Source of the DNA: CAVYGM01 sp963768025
GTDB lineage: Bacteria > Bacteroidota > Bacteroidia > Cytophagales > Spirosomataceae
Length of the DNA stretch: 64,000 nt
Direction: 5' to 3'
Assembly (NCBI GenBank): GCA_963768025.1
Contig: CAVYGM010000009.1
Coordinates: 62,001-126,000, forward strand
The stretch's first letter is position 1. Each line of letters opens with the position of its first letter. The notes under the pieces were generated by a model, which was given only the letters and a program-made list of their open reading frames with translations, did not search any database and had not been told where the DNA came from. Of this stretch, positions 18,927-28,514 are shown piece by piece. Both the position numbers and the translations under genes were made by a program.

Positions 18927-20197
18927 GGGTAGCTGGTAAGATCCCTGGTAAATTCGGCAAAAGAGGTCAAGGCATACTGCTGCTGTACAATTCGGTTGAG
19001 ATCCCGGTAGGTAGGAGCGGTCAGATGGGTCAACACCTGTTCCAGTTGGGCTTCCGAGGCAATTGCATTCTGCGGAGCTAAGGTAATCAAATGCCGGTCG
19101 TTCTGGTACTGATGGATGAAGTTGTACACACTAAGGCCTTCCTTAGTCGTATAGCCAAAATCCAGGACAAACGAGGGTGTATTGATGAAGCAGGCTTCCA
19201 GACCCATGGTAGTACCCAAATGAAAGAAGGCCTCGGCCTGCTCAATGGTGCCGTATTTTTCAAGAATGGCCTCTTCCTGTACCGAGGCATCCTGCGTCCG
19301 GAAGGCATCGTCGAATACGACGTTGGGCAAGTTTTGCAGGGCTTCGTACCATTGCCAGTTAACCAGCATAGGATAAGGACGTACTACCAGTTTCCAGTCG
19401 GGTTGGACTTTTTGCAATACATTGGCTAGGGTAGTGACGAGACGTAGCTCGTCCGGGACCAGGTCGGGAATACCAATGGCACAGCCAAAGTACACGTAGC
19501 GGAAGGGATAGCGTACCGGCCTGTCGCCACCTTGTCGGTAGGTGTGAATATAGCCAAACTGACTGGCCCCCGTTACCCGCACCTGACTGGCAGGAATGTG
19601 CTGCAGAGCCACCACGTCCTCCCGGATCCCCTCCGACCAGCAGGCGTACTGCACCCGCTTGGAAAAGCAGGTATGCTTGCAGGGGTGGTCCCAGCTGTAT
19701 ACGTATACCTTTATCTGTTTGTTTTGGTGAATCAACCGGGACAGCAAGTAATCGTCGGCGATAGCCGTGAAACAAACAAACTGATCAACGTCGTCGAGCT
19801 GAGTAAGCGACTGATACTGCAACCGGTCGAGGTAAAAGTCGTAGGAAAGTACTTTGGGGAGCCGCTGCATCCAACGCACCAGCCGCATGGCCTTGGCACG
19901 TTTGGAGGCTGTGGGCTGATTGCTGGCCTTGAACAATTCCATCAGAAAGAAATTGGTGCGGCTCCGGGGAATGCTACGAAACAGCAGGTACAGCCGCTCC
20001 CACACGGCGTTGAGAATGGTCGTTTTCTTTTCCTGAATCAATCGAAACTCTACGCCTTCCGGCAGGTGCTTCTGGATAGCCTCGGCGTGTTGGGGCCGCC
20101 CAAGTACGACTATCTCATGCCGTCGGGCGGCTTCCGCAATCACCCGGCGGACATCGTTTCTGAAATCGAAGAAGGATACCACGAAGGCTAGTTTCAT
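18923..20197 (-). CDS. Polysaccharide-locus protein, probable GT-B-like glycosyltransferase
   Basis: A 424-residue protein I cannot place in a named family. It starts MKLAFVVSFFDFRNDVRRVIAEAARRHEIVVLG, a Rossmann-type start common to GT-B enzymes. It contains VYVYSWDHPCKHTCFSKRVQYACWSEGIREDV, then VRVTGASQFGYI, and near the C-terminus AEAFFHLGTTMGLEACFINTPSFVLDFGY, which resembles the nucleotide-sugar site of CDP-glycerol- or UDP-type transferases. There is no signal peptide or membrane segment. It overlaps both neighbours by ATGA, so a role in assembling this polymer is likely, but the reaction is unknown. Confidence 0.55.
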   Translation of the reverse strand: MKLAFVVSFFDFRNDVRRVIAEAARRHEIVVLGRPQHAEAIQKHLPEGVEFRLIQEKKTTILNAVWERLYLLFRSIPRSRTNFFLMELFKASNQPTASKRAKAMRLVRWMQRLPKVLSYDFYLDRLQYQSLTQLDDVDQFVCFTAIADDYLLSRLIHQNKQIKVYVYSWDHPCKHTCFSKRVQYACWSEGIREDVVALQHIPASQVRVTGASQFGYIHTYRQGGDRPVRYPFRYVYFGCAIGIPDLVPDELRLVTTLANVLQKVQPDWKLVVRPYPMLVNWQWYEALQNLPNVVFDDAFRTQDASVQEEAILEKYGTIEQAEAFFHLGTTMGLEACFINTPSFVLDFGYTTKEGLSVYNFIHQYQNDRHLITLAPQNAIASEAQLEQVLTHLTAPTYRDLNRIVQQQYALTSFAEFTRDLTSYP

Positions 20198-21168
20198 GAA
20201 CGAAAGGCGGCGACAATTGAACGAATAACCGCAAGGTAGTTAGAAGGATGAAAAAAATTGTGGCGCAGGCCCTGCCAGGCCAGCTGTCGGCTTGCGGTCA
20301 GATCCCCATCGCGCCGGGCCCGCGCGCTCAATACCCGGTAGAGCCGGGACGGATCGTTGCGATAGGGGGCTTCGTGCTTAGCAACGAGCGCTTTTAGTGC
20401 GGCCGGATTTTCTCCCGTCAGCCAATCACGCCCCATATTTTTTCGTTGCAGCGCCAATTCAAGTCCGATTTTTTTGATGATCAACTTTCGTATCGCGTGT
20501 TCATTCACCTCCACCGAGCGACTAACAGAAGCGGGATTCTGGCGGTAATAGTACAGTATTTCCGGCAGGTTGGTGGCTCTGTACTGCTCACAGCACCGGA
20601 TCAGCCAGTCGTGGTCTTCCCAGCCCAGCCGATCAAAGAAGGGGCGGTACCCTTCCACGTTCCCGGCTACTTCTCTACGGATCATAACGGCCGACCCGCA
20701 GAATGGAAACCGGGTGGGATGATACAAATCCTTTTGGATTTTGGCCCACTCGGTGGGATATTGCCTCTCACTCTCTATCTCCTGATTGTCATCTACATAG
20801 GCAATCCCTGAGCCGCAAATAGCTATTTCAGGATGCTTTTCCAAAAACTCCACCAGTCGTTGCAAGCGGTCCGGATGGATGTAGTCGTCAGCGTCTAGAA
20901 AGGTAATGTACGTACCGGCGGCTTTTGGTAGTAGGCTATTCCAGGTTTTCAAATAACCCTGATTTGTGTCCTGATGGTACCGGCGGATGCGGGGGTCATC
21001 TACGGAGTCAATCAGGGCGCGGGTGCTATCCCGTGAGCCATCGTCGGCTACCAGCAACTCCCAGTGCTGATATGTCTGGGCAAGCAGCGAATCCATAGCT
21101 TGTACCAGGTACCTTTCGGCGTTGTACGCAGGCATGATTACCGATACCAGAGGCTGCTCACTTCCCAT
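20194..21168 (-). CDS. GT2 family glycosyltransferase
   Basis: A 324-residue GT-A fold enzyme. The nucleotide-binding start VSVIMPAYNAERYLVQAMDSLLAQ, the LLVADDGSRDST motif and the DXD metal site FLDADDYIHPD are all present. The segment GWEDHDWLIRCCEQY supplies the ED catalytic-base motif. It would transfer a sugar from a nucleotide donor to a lipid-linked acceptor at the cytosolic face. It overlaps the upstream GT2 gene by 11 bases and the next gene by ATGA. Confidence 0.85.
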   Translation of the reverse strand: MGSEQPLVSVIMPAYNAERYLVQAMDSLLAQTYQHWELLVADDGSRDSTRALIDSVDDPRIRRYHQDTNQGYLKTWNSLLPKAAGTYITFLDADDYIHPDRLQRLVEFLEKHPEIAICGSGIAYVDDNQEIESERQYPTEWAKIQKDLYHPTRFPFCGSAVMIRREVAGNVEGYRPFFDRLGWEDHDWLIRCCEQYRATNLPEILYYYRQNPASVSRSVEVNEHAIRKLIIKKIGLELALQRKNMGRDWLTGENPAALKALVAKHEAPYRNDPSRLYRVLSARARRDGDLTASRQLAWQGLRHNFFHPSNYLAVIRSIVAAFRS

Positions 21169-22174
21169 TCGATCGTTTCAGTTTTATGCCAAATCGATGT
21201 AGGTAGTGAGCCAGTAGTCCAATGGACGTGGCCCGGCTCCATTTTCGAAAAGAGGGCTGTGAAAAACAGGTCAGCAGTCCGCTTAGCCCGAAGCGGTCAA
21301 TCAGGTGGAGTTCCCACTCAGTCACGGCCAGTTCGCTGAAATAGGCTTTGTCCAGTAAAAAAGATCTTTTGTCGACAAGTACCGCCATCAGTAGCTCTTT
21401 CCCCGCCCGAAAGGTAGTCCGGTCGGTGGCTTCGCCCGCCAGGTACTTTTTTTCGGGTTCGGTAAGTGCTCTTTGGATAAAAAGCTCGTGCCACAACACG
21501 CGGGCATTGGCCTTGGCCTGCTTCCGGCTGGGATCCGTTTTACTCATATTGTCAGCGTGCCACCGGTATCTCAGCAGTACATCCGGAAGGGAACTCAGGT
21601 AAGATACCTGACTGATCCGAATCCAGAAAGCAAAATCGGCCGCGTACTCATACTCTTCTTCATAGCGAATGTGGTGCTGCATCAGCACCGACCGCCGGAT
21701 CATGCTGGTAGGGTGGCCCAGGGAAGAGTTGTTGGAAAGCAAAGTAAAAGCCTGCCGGAAGTCTTCGGGATTGCGGGAAATATATTCACTATCGCCAAAA
21801 AACTGAAAGGCCGTACCGCAGGCCCCTACCTCGGGGTGCTGATCCATATAGGCTACCTGCCGGGCAAACCGCTCGGGCAGGCTGATGTCGTCGGCATCCA
21901 TGCGGGCGATGTACTCCCCGGTAGCCAGTTCGATACCCCGGTTCAGGGTGGCTACCAGACCGATATTTTTCTCGTTTTTGATGTACCGGATGCGCGAATC
22001 AAGGTAGGATTCGATGATTTCCTCACTGGCATCGGTGGAGCCATCGTTGATAATCAGAAACTCGAAATCAGTAAAACTTTGCCCCAAAATGCTCTCCACT
22101 GCCTCTCGCAGATAGGTAGCGGCATTATAAACGGGGAGTAATACACTGACTTTCGGGCTTATAATCTTATCCAT
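21158..22174 (-). CDS. GT2 family glycosyltransferase
   Basis: A 338-residue GT-A enzyme with VSVLLPVYNAATYLREAVESILGQ, FLIINDGSTDAS and the DXD site ARMDADDISLPERF. The acceptor-side segment EYEYAADFAFWIRI is typical of GT2 enzymes of O-antigen loci. The ATG overlaps the end of the fucosyltransferase-like gene by 16 bases. It is a paralogue of the next gene downstream but well diverged, so the two probably add different residues. Confidence 0.85.
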   Translation of the reverse strand: MDKIISPKVSVLLPVYNAATYLREAVESILGQSFTDFEFLIINDGSTDASEEIIESYLDSRIRYIKNEKNIGLVATLNRGIELATGEYIARMDADDISLPERFARQVAYMDQHPEVGACGTAFQFFGDSEYISRNPEDFRQAFTLLSNNSSLGHPTSMIRRSVLMQHHIRYEEEYEYAADFAFWIRISQVSYLSSLPDVLLRYRWHADNMSKTDPSRKQAKANARVLWHELFIQRALTEPEKKYLAGEATDRTTFRAGKELLMAVLVDKRSFLLDKAYFSELAVTEWELHLIDRFGLSGLLTCFSQPSFRKWSRATSIGLLAHYLHRFGIKLKRSNGK

Positions 22175-23049
22175 TCGGGAGGTACGATATCCTGTGACTG
22201 ACTGTCGGCAATGGGGTCGGCAAACCAGTGGCGTGGAGCTACTACTACTTTATCGGGCGACGGATTGAGCCAGGCTCCCCACCAGCTGAAACTGCTGTTG
22301 GCCACGATATGGTGGCGACATAGGCTCATTAGCTGCATATCGCGGTAGCTATCAGCTCCGGTATGGCCTTCTACAAAGGTAACAAGATGTGGCAAAAACA
22401 GATTTTCGCGCGCCCAGGTAGCGATCGTCCGAAAACACAAATACATGGATTGCGCCTAGTTTTTCGGCCAGATAGGCTACGGCCTGGAGGTAATAGTCAA
22501 GGGAACACAAGCCGTGAAACTTCTGGGTAACCGGGTTGGTAGCGTAGTCGCCCCGACGGACGTGCAGGCTCACCGATACGGTGCTTTGGATAAGGAAGCC
22601 GCTAAAGCTTCGAAGGTGGCTGAGCAAACGATAGCCTTAGCCAGCAACCTGGAACGGATATCCTCAAAATAGGACTCCGATTGAAAGTATCCTACGAGGT
22701 AGGTACGAGACGTAGTTTTTTTCTCTATGTTCGGATCAAACCGAAAGGATTTTTCGCGGTACTCGGTACCCGAAAGCGCAAGGCGGGCAAGTTTTTGAAG
22801 CCTTTTCTTTTGAATGGGCGGGCGTTTGATCCCGTACGCGATCCGGTCCAGCAGTGGCGCCGGGGTAGGAGCCAGGCCGAAAACCCCTAATTCATAATCG
22901 CGGACGGTGATAGTACCTTGTGCCGGGGTAGCCAGCAGAAACGACAGGTCCACCGCTACGGAAGTACGGTGGTGCTGGGCCAGAGCAAAGGCGGTGGCAT
23001 ATTGAAAAAGCTGATTGCCCAGGCCACCCTGTAATTTGACAACGATCAT
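22159..23049 (-). CDS. GT11 alpha-1,2-fucosyltransferase-like enzyme (two frameshifts)
   Basis: The N-terminus MIVVKLQGGLGNQLFQYATAFALA and the donor-site motif VSLHVRRGDY define family GT11, which transfers fucose from GDP-fucose in alpha-1,2 linkage. FSDD, WARENL and HHIVANSSFSWWGAWLNP follow in order, so the whole enzyme of about 296 residues is present. The frame changes near 22580 (one base missing; YR-stop should read YSVSLHVRRGDY) and near 22438 (FSDD to ATWARENL). Both look like sequence errors. It begins with an ATGA overlap. No GDP-fucose synthesis gene is in the window. Confidence 0.82.
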
Positions 23050-24232
23050 GACACAGGATGGGGCTTATTGGCTACCAAACTCTGGTAAAGCTCCTCGTAG
23101 CGGTCAGTGATTTTCTCCCAGGTAAAGCGCTCCTCCCAGGCCTGCCTGGGCCGCCGTGCCCATTTTTTCGCGTAGAGACTTATCCCTTACCAGCTCGGCC
23201 AGCATCCGGCTTCCGATGGCGATATCAGGGTACCCCCTCTGATCGCGCAGAGTGGTGGGGATAATGGTACCCCCACCCGTCCACTCGGCTATTTCGCGGG
23301 CATTGCCTACGTCCGAAGAGAGAAAAGGAGTACCCGATGCGGCGGCTTCGAAGAGAACAATGGGTGAGCATTCGATGCGGGAAGGAAATAGAAATACATC
23401 GGCTTCCTGGTAGGCCTGCACGGTATCTTCCCGGCTGAGGGTATGCACCATACGCTCTCTTACCGGCCAACAGGTAGCTTTTAGGTAGCTCGATGTACCG
23501 TATTTTTCGACCGAATATTTTTAGAACCTTGGCGGGATTTTGTCCCACAAAAAGGAGGGTGGCATTGCGGATGCGGGCTTTCAGGAAAATTTCTATCGCT
23601 TCGCGGTGGCCTTTCTCGCCCGTGTAGGAACCCACGTGCAGAATCAAAGTGGATCGGCGGCTGATGCCCAGTTTTTTGCGAAGGTAGGGTGTCGGCTTGT
23701 CGGCAAACTCCTCGTAGGAGGCTCCGTTGGGGATCAGGATGCTGTTGGTGATTCCCTGCCGTTGGGCAAAGGCGGCATCCTGATAGGTATCCGACAAAAA
23801 CACGTTGGCGTCGAAACTGCGCAGCCAGTCGGGCATTTGGGTAAAATAGTCCGTGTAGTTGGGATCGTGCAGGGCCGAAAAACCCGTAGGGACAAATACC
23901 TTCTTAGCGCTGATCGACGATAGGTGCGGCAATAGCAGATCCGTAGCCCATTGCTGGGCGGCAAAGCAGGTTATGAGGTCAAACCCTCCTTCTTTTACAA
24001 AACGCATATACTCGTCGGTGGGTCCGGTAGTACCTCTGATGGCATTACCGGATATCGGGAAGGATCGGATTTTGACTCCTTCGAGCGTGGTATAGTCCCG
24101 CTCCCCATTCTCGGACGTAGCTACCGTTACCTCATGCCCACGACGTACGAATCCTTCCGATAGCTGACGTACCACTTCTGACATGCCATGCCGGGCGGGT
24201 AAGTAGGATTCGACGGTATGGAGGATTTTCAT
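23046..24232 (-). CDS. GT4 family glycosyltransferase (two frameshifts)
   Basis: The N-terminus MKILHTVESYLPARHGMSEVVRQL and the donor domain LILHVGSYTGEKGHREAIEIFLKA are typical of GT4. After a frame change near 23468 the sequence continues with SREDTVQAYQEADVFLFPSRIECSPIVLFEAAASGTPFLSSDVG, carrying the EX7E site. A second change near 23135 restores a C-terminus ending at 23046, where TGA overlaps the ATG of the fucosyltransferase-like gene. The full length would be about 395 residues. The open frame also runs unbroken into the upstream GT2 gene, but that apparent fusion is produced by an indel in the GT2 gene. Confidence 0.8.
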
Positions 24233-25064
24233 AAGCGGTTTAGTAGGGATCGTACAAATATTTTGGTAGTAAGCCAGGCATCCCGGTCCGGTAAGCCGAG
24301 CGCTTTGTTCAATGCCCGTTTTATTTTTGTGCGGGCCGCTGAGGGTACCTGCCTCTTGTGCCGGGTGGCCCATTGGTGTCACATCCTGCAATACCCTCAG
24401 TCGCTGCTCCAGCGGCTCCACGTCTTCCTGACGTACACTTTCCTTTGGGTTGTCGTGGTAGCGAACAAGTGGCTCTGCCAGAAAATGAAAGGGGGCAAGA
24501 CTGGCTATCCGGAGCCAAAGAGCGTAGTCCTCAATCGCTTTCAAGCTCGGGCTCTCAGGAAAAGGCCCGGCAATCGCCAGCAGGCTCCGATGAATCAGGG
24601 TGCTACTGCAAATCACGCTGTTGGTTCCCAACAGTTCGTCCAAGGTAACAAATCTGCTGACCGCTTCTGGGAAAAACACGTTGGGAGTATCTAAGCTTTT
24701 TGGCTGAATCCTTTGAGCATTGGTGCATATGGCTTTGGCGTTTACTTGTTCCAGTACCTCCAACTGCTTTTCCAGCTTAGCGGGAAGCCATTCGTCGTCA
24801 CTATCCAGGAAGGCAACCCATTCGCCCTTGACGACGGTCAGCCCCCGGTTGCGGGGCAGGGCGGGCAGACCTCCGTGGGGGCCTCGCTATCCAGATCACC
24901 CGTTTATCATCGAACCCCTGAACCAGCGCCCGGCTATCATCCGTAGACCCATCGTCACAAACCAGTATTTCCAGCACAGGTACGGTCTGGGCCAGCACAC
25001 TTTGGATGGCTTTGCCGAGCGTATGGGCGCGGTTCCAGGTAGGTATGATGACGCTGACAGACAT
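24229..25064 (-). CDS. GT2 family glycosyltransferase (two frameshifts)
   Basis: It begins MSVSVIIPTWNRAHTLGKAIQSVLAQ with LVCDDGSTDDS. Near 24895 the frame shifts, then the DXD site VAFLDSDDEWLP and the ED motif AIEDYALWLRIA follow. Near 24378 a second shift is needed: the alternative frame reads KIKRALNKALGLPDRDAWL and ends in RSLLNRL-stop, with TGA overlapping the ATG of the GT4 gene. This restores the ATGA overlap used throughout the locus, which is good evidence that the shift is an artefact. The full length is about 278 residues. Confidence 0.8.
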
Positions 25065-25146
25065 GTATAGGGTACCTTGATTCGAGAACTAATTTGGCTT
25101 CAATCGGCAGTATACATCACCGAATTCTGTACTGGTAAAGGTCGAG

Positions 25147-25874
25147 TTAAGTACATAGTTCTTTCATCGCGTGAGACGGAATCCATTCTGCCAGTGCAAA
25201 TTCCATACTTTCCCCTATACTATAATTGCATTCTATATCTCCCGATTTTTCTCAATTTGCTGGATACATTCTATTACTTTGTTTGTTTGCTCCGGAACGG
25301 TATACTCAAAACTGATCATGCGTATAGGCGATGAAAGCCCCTTCAATACCTCCAATTCGTATCCTTCAACATCAATTTTTATAAAAACCGGTAGACCGTA
25401 TTTCTTTATGATCTTGTCGAGGGTTGTAATTTTTATTTTGATGGGTGGTTCCCAAGTGTAGTTTTTGAAACGTCCCTTTCCCATATTGTCAACAAATTCC
25501 TTTGAAAAAGATGAGATGGTATGCGCGCTGGAAATATAGAAATCCTGAACGCTCTCTTTTTCCCCAAGGCCTTTTGTCACTAATTTTATTTTCCGCCCAT
25601 ATTTTTTTCTAAGTAGTGTGTAACAGTAAGGTTGTGGCTCAACTGCAACCACCCTTGCACCGACATAGAGTAATGGCCCAACCCGGTTGCCAACATTGGC
25701 TCCTATATCAAAACAAAGATCTCCTGCACGCACAAAGGATGCATAAAAATTGCTTCTTAACTGAAAATCGCCACTAAGCTGTTCCTCTCGAATAGCAGAA
25801 TCAGTAGGAAACCATTGACGCAGCAAATTGAAACCACCATGCAAAATCTTACGAAATATCTTTATTAGATCCAT
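25147..25874 (-). CDS. FkbM family methyltransferase (frameshift near the C-terminus)
   Basis: An SAM-dependent methyltransferase, with motif I FDIGANVGNRVGPLL, AVEPQP and KIDVEGYELEVLKGL. FkbM-type enzymes O-methylate sugars, so this one may cap or decorate the polymer. The uninterrupted frame stops at 25233 after EKNREI. Adding one A to the A5 run near 25244 continues the protein with GDIECNYSIGESMEFALAEW and ends at a TAA at 25147-25149. That sequence fits the expected FkbM C-terminus and fills an otherwise unexplained gap. The full length is about 242 residues. The ATG shares one base with the wzt stop codon (TAATG). Confidence 0.82.
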
Positions 25875-27172
25875 TAAGACTCATTTATTTCACTGTTTTT
25901 TACTCTCACTAATTTAGTTCGCATTTGATTAATTATCAGTCCACTTTTGGTATTTACAATCTGTTCTTTACTATCCAGCTCAGCCACTACATCCGAAATG
26001 CGAAAGTAAGCAACTTGATTCAGGTATTGAAAAGAATGCTCATAGGAGGATAAACCCACGTTGATATAGTACATCCCCGTGGAATACAGTATTTCGTGGT
26101 TCAGAAAGGTAGCCTCGTACTGGCCCGGTTGCAGATCGACTGGTTTGCTCCACGATGTTTGCAGGGGCATACCTAGTTGGGAGTTAATGCCAAGGCCTAC
26201 GATGAAATGCTGGACCGGGCGGTTGAGTATAAAACTGACCCTTATTTGCCAGGGTTCACCAATTAGAATTTCAGGCAAAAGAGTACCCGATTGATCTTCG
26301 ACTGTTAGCTGACAGGCGTAGCCCGCCAAGAGTTCATGATCAGGGGGAATAGGAAGTTCAAAAAAGGCCTCCGATGCAGTATTGTCGGAAAGGTACTTGT
26401 CAATTACTTTATTTAAACTCCCCTTGGCCTGGATGGCACCATGGTGTAGCATGAGCCCTTGGGTACATAATTTCTGAATCGCCTCCATATTGTGACTCAC
26501 AAACAGCACCGTTCGCCCGTCCTTTTCGCTCACGTCCTTCATCTTGCCGAGGCATTTTTTCTGAAACTCGGCGTCACCTACGGCCAGTACTTCATCAATG
26601 ACCAGGATTTCGGGTTCGAGGTGGGCGGCTACGGCGAAGGCCAGGCGGACGTACATGCCCGAGGAGTAGCGCTTTACGGGCGTGTCGAGGTAGCGATCTA
26701 CGCCGGCGAAGTCCACGATTTCGTCCAGCTTGCGCCGAATCTCATCTTTCTTCATGCCCATGATGGCCCCGTTCAGGAAAATGTTCTCCCGGCCGGTCAG
26801 CTCGGGGTGGAAGCCCGTGCCTACTTCCAGCAGGGAGGCCATCCGGCCCTTGACCCGGATGCGCCCGGTGGTAGGCTTGGTCACGCGCGACAGCAGTTTG
26901 AGCAGGGTGGATTTGCCCGCGCCGTTGCGCCCGATGATGCCCAGGATTTCACCCTGTTTTACCTCAAAGTTTATGTCCTGCAAGGCCCACACAAAATCAC
27001 TCGTGCCCTTTACGCTGCGGTCGTTGGCCTGTCCGATCTTCTGGTAGGGATCTTCCTTGCCCCGCACGCCCGCCCACCAGCGGGTGAGGTCGCGGCTGAG
27101 GGTACCCGTCGATATTTCACCGAGCTGGTACAATTTGGAAAGGTTTTCTACCCGTATGACTGTATCTGACAT
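25874..27172 (-). CDS. wzt: ABC transporter ATP-binding protein Wzt with C-terminal sugar-binding domain
   Basis: The nucleotide-binding subunit of a polysaccharide ABC exporter. Walker A GRNGAGKSTLL is at about 81-91, the signature YSSGMYVRLAFAVAAH follows, and Walker B is ILVIDEVLAVGDAEF. After residue 265 a separate domain of about 160 residues (ILIGEPWQIRVSFILNR, GLGINSQLGMPLQTSW, GMYYINVGLSSYE) matches the beta-sandwich of Wzt proteins that recognises the finished chain end. The start at 27172 (MSDTVIRVENLSKLY) was preferred over an upstream codon, as it fits the family and lies just after the wzm stop codon. Confidence 0.92.
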   Translation of the reverse strand: MSDTVIRVENLSKLYQLGEISTGTLSRDLTRWWAGVRGKEDPYQKIGQANDRSVKGTSDFVWALQDINFEVKQGEILGIIGRNGAGKSTLLKLLSRVTKPTTGRIRVKGRMASLLEVGTGFHPELTGRENIFLNGAIMGMKKDEIRRKLDEIVDFAGVDRYLDTPVKRYSSGMYVRLAFAVAAHLEPEILVIDEVLAVGDAEFQKKCLGKMKDVSEKDGRTVLFVSHNMEAIQKLCTQGLMLHHGAIQAKGSLNKVIDKYLSDNTASEAFFELPIPPDHELLAGYACQLTVEDQSGTLLPEILIGEPWQIRVSFILNRPVQHFIVGLGINSQLGMPLQTSWSKPVDLQPGQYEATFLNHEILYSTGMYYINVGLSSYEHSFQYLNQVAYFRISDVVAELDSKEQIVNTKSGLIINQMRTKLVRVKNSEINES

Positions 27173-27179
27173 AGTATTT

Positions 27180-28040
27180 CTAGACCGTATCCATGAAGGT
27201 TTTTTCCACCCGATTGAACACCACAATGCTCAAAAGCAGGCACACCACCATAAAACAAAAGCTGTACACCAACCCTCCCCAAGTAAAGTAGCCCTCCCCT
27301 AAAAACGAATATTTAAAGGCTTCCACTACACTCGTGATCGGATTGGCGAGTAACAAAATTCGGTATTTTTCTGGCACAATGGCCAGAGGATATACGATGG
27401 GCGTGCCGTACATGAGCAGTTGCACCCCAAACTGAATCAGAAAGCGGAGGTCGCGGTACTTGGTGGTCAGCGAGGAGATGAGTACCCCAAAGCTGAACCC
27501 CAGTCCGGACATCAGGAGTAGGTAGAGAGGCAACAGTAGCAACGTATAATTAGGCCGCACCTCACCACCCGGTTGCAGCAGAAACCAAGTCCACGCCACC
27601 AGAAACAGCCCGAACTGAATCATAAACTTGAACAGATTGGACATGACTACCGAAATGGGCACCGCCAGCCGCGGAAAGTATACCTTGCCAAACAGGCTTT
27701 GGTTCAGGATAAAGGTATCGGAGGTTTTCATGAGGCACTCCTGAAAGTAATTCCAGAGGGTGATGCCCGCTAGATAAAACAGGAGCTTAGGTACCCCACC
27801 GGTGGAAATGCCGGCTACGTTCCCGAAAATAATGACGTAGGTAAGGGTGGTCAGGATGGGCTGCACAAAAAACCAGAGCGGCCCCAGGATCGTCTGCTTG
27901 TAGGTAGCCACGATGTCGCGGCGCACGAAGAGCGCAATCAGGTCGCGGTAGTACCACAGCTCGCGCCAGTTGATGTCAAACAAGCCCGAATCCGGCTCTA
28001 TTTCCAGATCCCAGTGTTCGGTGTCGGTAGGTTGACTCAT
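27180..28040 (-). CDS. wzm: ABC-2 type polysaccharide export permease Wzm
   Basis: A 286-residue permease with six membrane segments and the ABC-2 pattern LWYYRDLIALFVRRDIVATYKQTILGPLWFFVQPILTTLTYVIIFG near the N-terminus (residues about 28-75). Together with Wzt it exports a lipid-linked polysaccharide from the cytosol to the periplasm. Its ATG overlaps the kdsC-like stop codon by 4 bases, and wzt follows after 7 bases. Confidence 0.92.
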   Translation of the reverse strand: MSQPTDTEHWDLEIEPDSGLFDINWRELWYYRDLIALFVRRDIVATYKQTILGPLWFFVQPILTTLTYVIIFGNVAGISTGGVPKLLFYLAGITLWNYFQECLMKTSDTFILNQSLFGKVYFPRLAVPISVVMSNLFKFMIQFGLFLVAWTWFLLQPGGEVRPNYTLLLLPLYLLLMSGLGFSFGVLISSLTTKYRDLRFLIQFGVQLLMYGTPIVYPLAIVPEKYRILLLANPITSVVEAFKYSFLGEGYFTWGGLVYSFCFMVVCLLLSIVVFNRVEKTFMDTV

Positions 28041-28514
28041 AGGGTTCCGAGGATTAGTTCCACAAATTCCCGTACACAGCCTTCACCGCCTTTAGTCCGT
28101 AATAATCTGATTCCCGGCACGACCTTTACCTGCGTTAACGGCATCGGCCGGACAGGCTGCCAGACCTACCTTTTCCAGCAAGCCAATGCAGTTGAGGTCA
28201 TCGCCGATGTAGGCTACTTCACTGAGCGATATTCCTTCTTTCTCACAAATCTCCTTCGCAGCGGCGAGCTTACCCCCATCGCGCTGACCCTGATACAGGT
28301 AGTCGGCTTTGATTTTGGCGGCCCGCCGGGCTACGATTTGCGTATTTTCGGAGGTGATGATGCCGGTTTTGATCCCCGCTTTGCGCAGCAGTTCAAAGGC
28401 CATGCCGTCGCGGGTATTGAATTTCTTAAATTCATCGCCGCTTTCGGTGTAGTACATGCCGCCGTCGGTGAGCACACCGTCCACGTCGGTCAGAAAAAGT
28501 TTGATCTTTACCAT
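28037..28514 (-). CDS. KdsC/YrbI-type HAD phosphatase (frameshift)
   Basis: A small HAD-IIIA phosphatase of about 158 residues. The nucleophile motif FLTDVDGVLTDGG, the Ser/Thr motif TSENT, and the acidic motif YIGDDLNCIGLLEKVGLAACPADA are all present. Family members remove phosphate from Kdo-8-P, Neu5Ac-9-P or Kdn-9-P. Next to neuB- and neuA-like genes, a nonulosonate-9-phosphate substrate is more likely than Kdo-8-P. The frame breaks near 28125 (one extra base after GTTAACGCAG). The corrected frame continues VKVVPGIRLLRTKGGEGCVREF and ends at 28037, overlapping wzm by ATGA. The start at 28514 overlaps the SDR gene by 7 bases. Confidence 0.82.

Noticed and set aside
23225..24763. Single bifunctional GT2-GT4 protein
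   Set aside because: The joined frame results from an indel; the other frame gives a proper GT2 end and an ATGA overlap.
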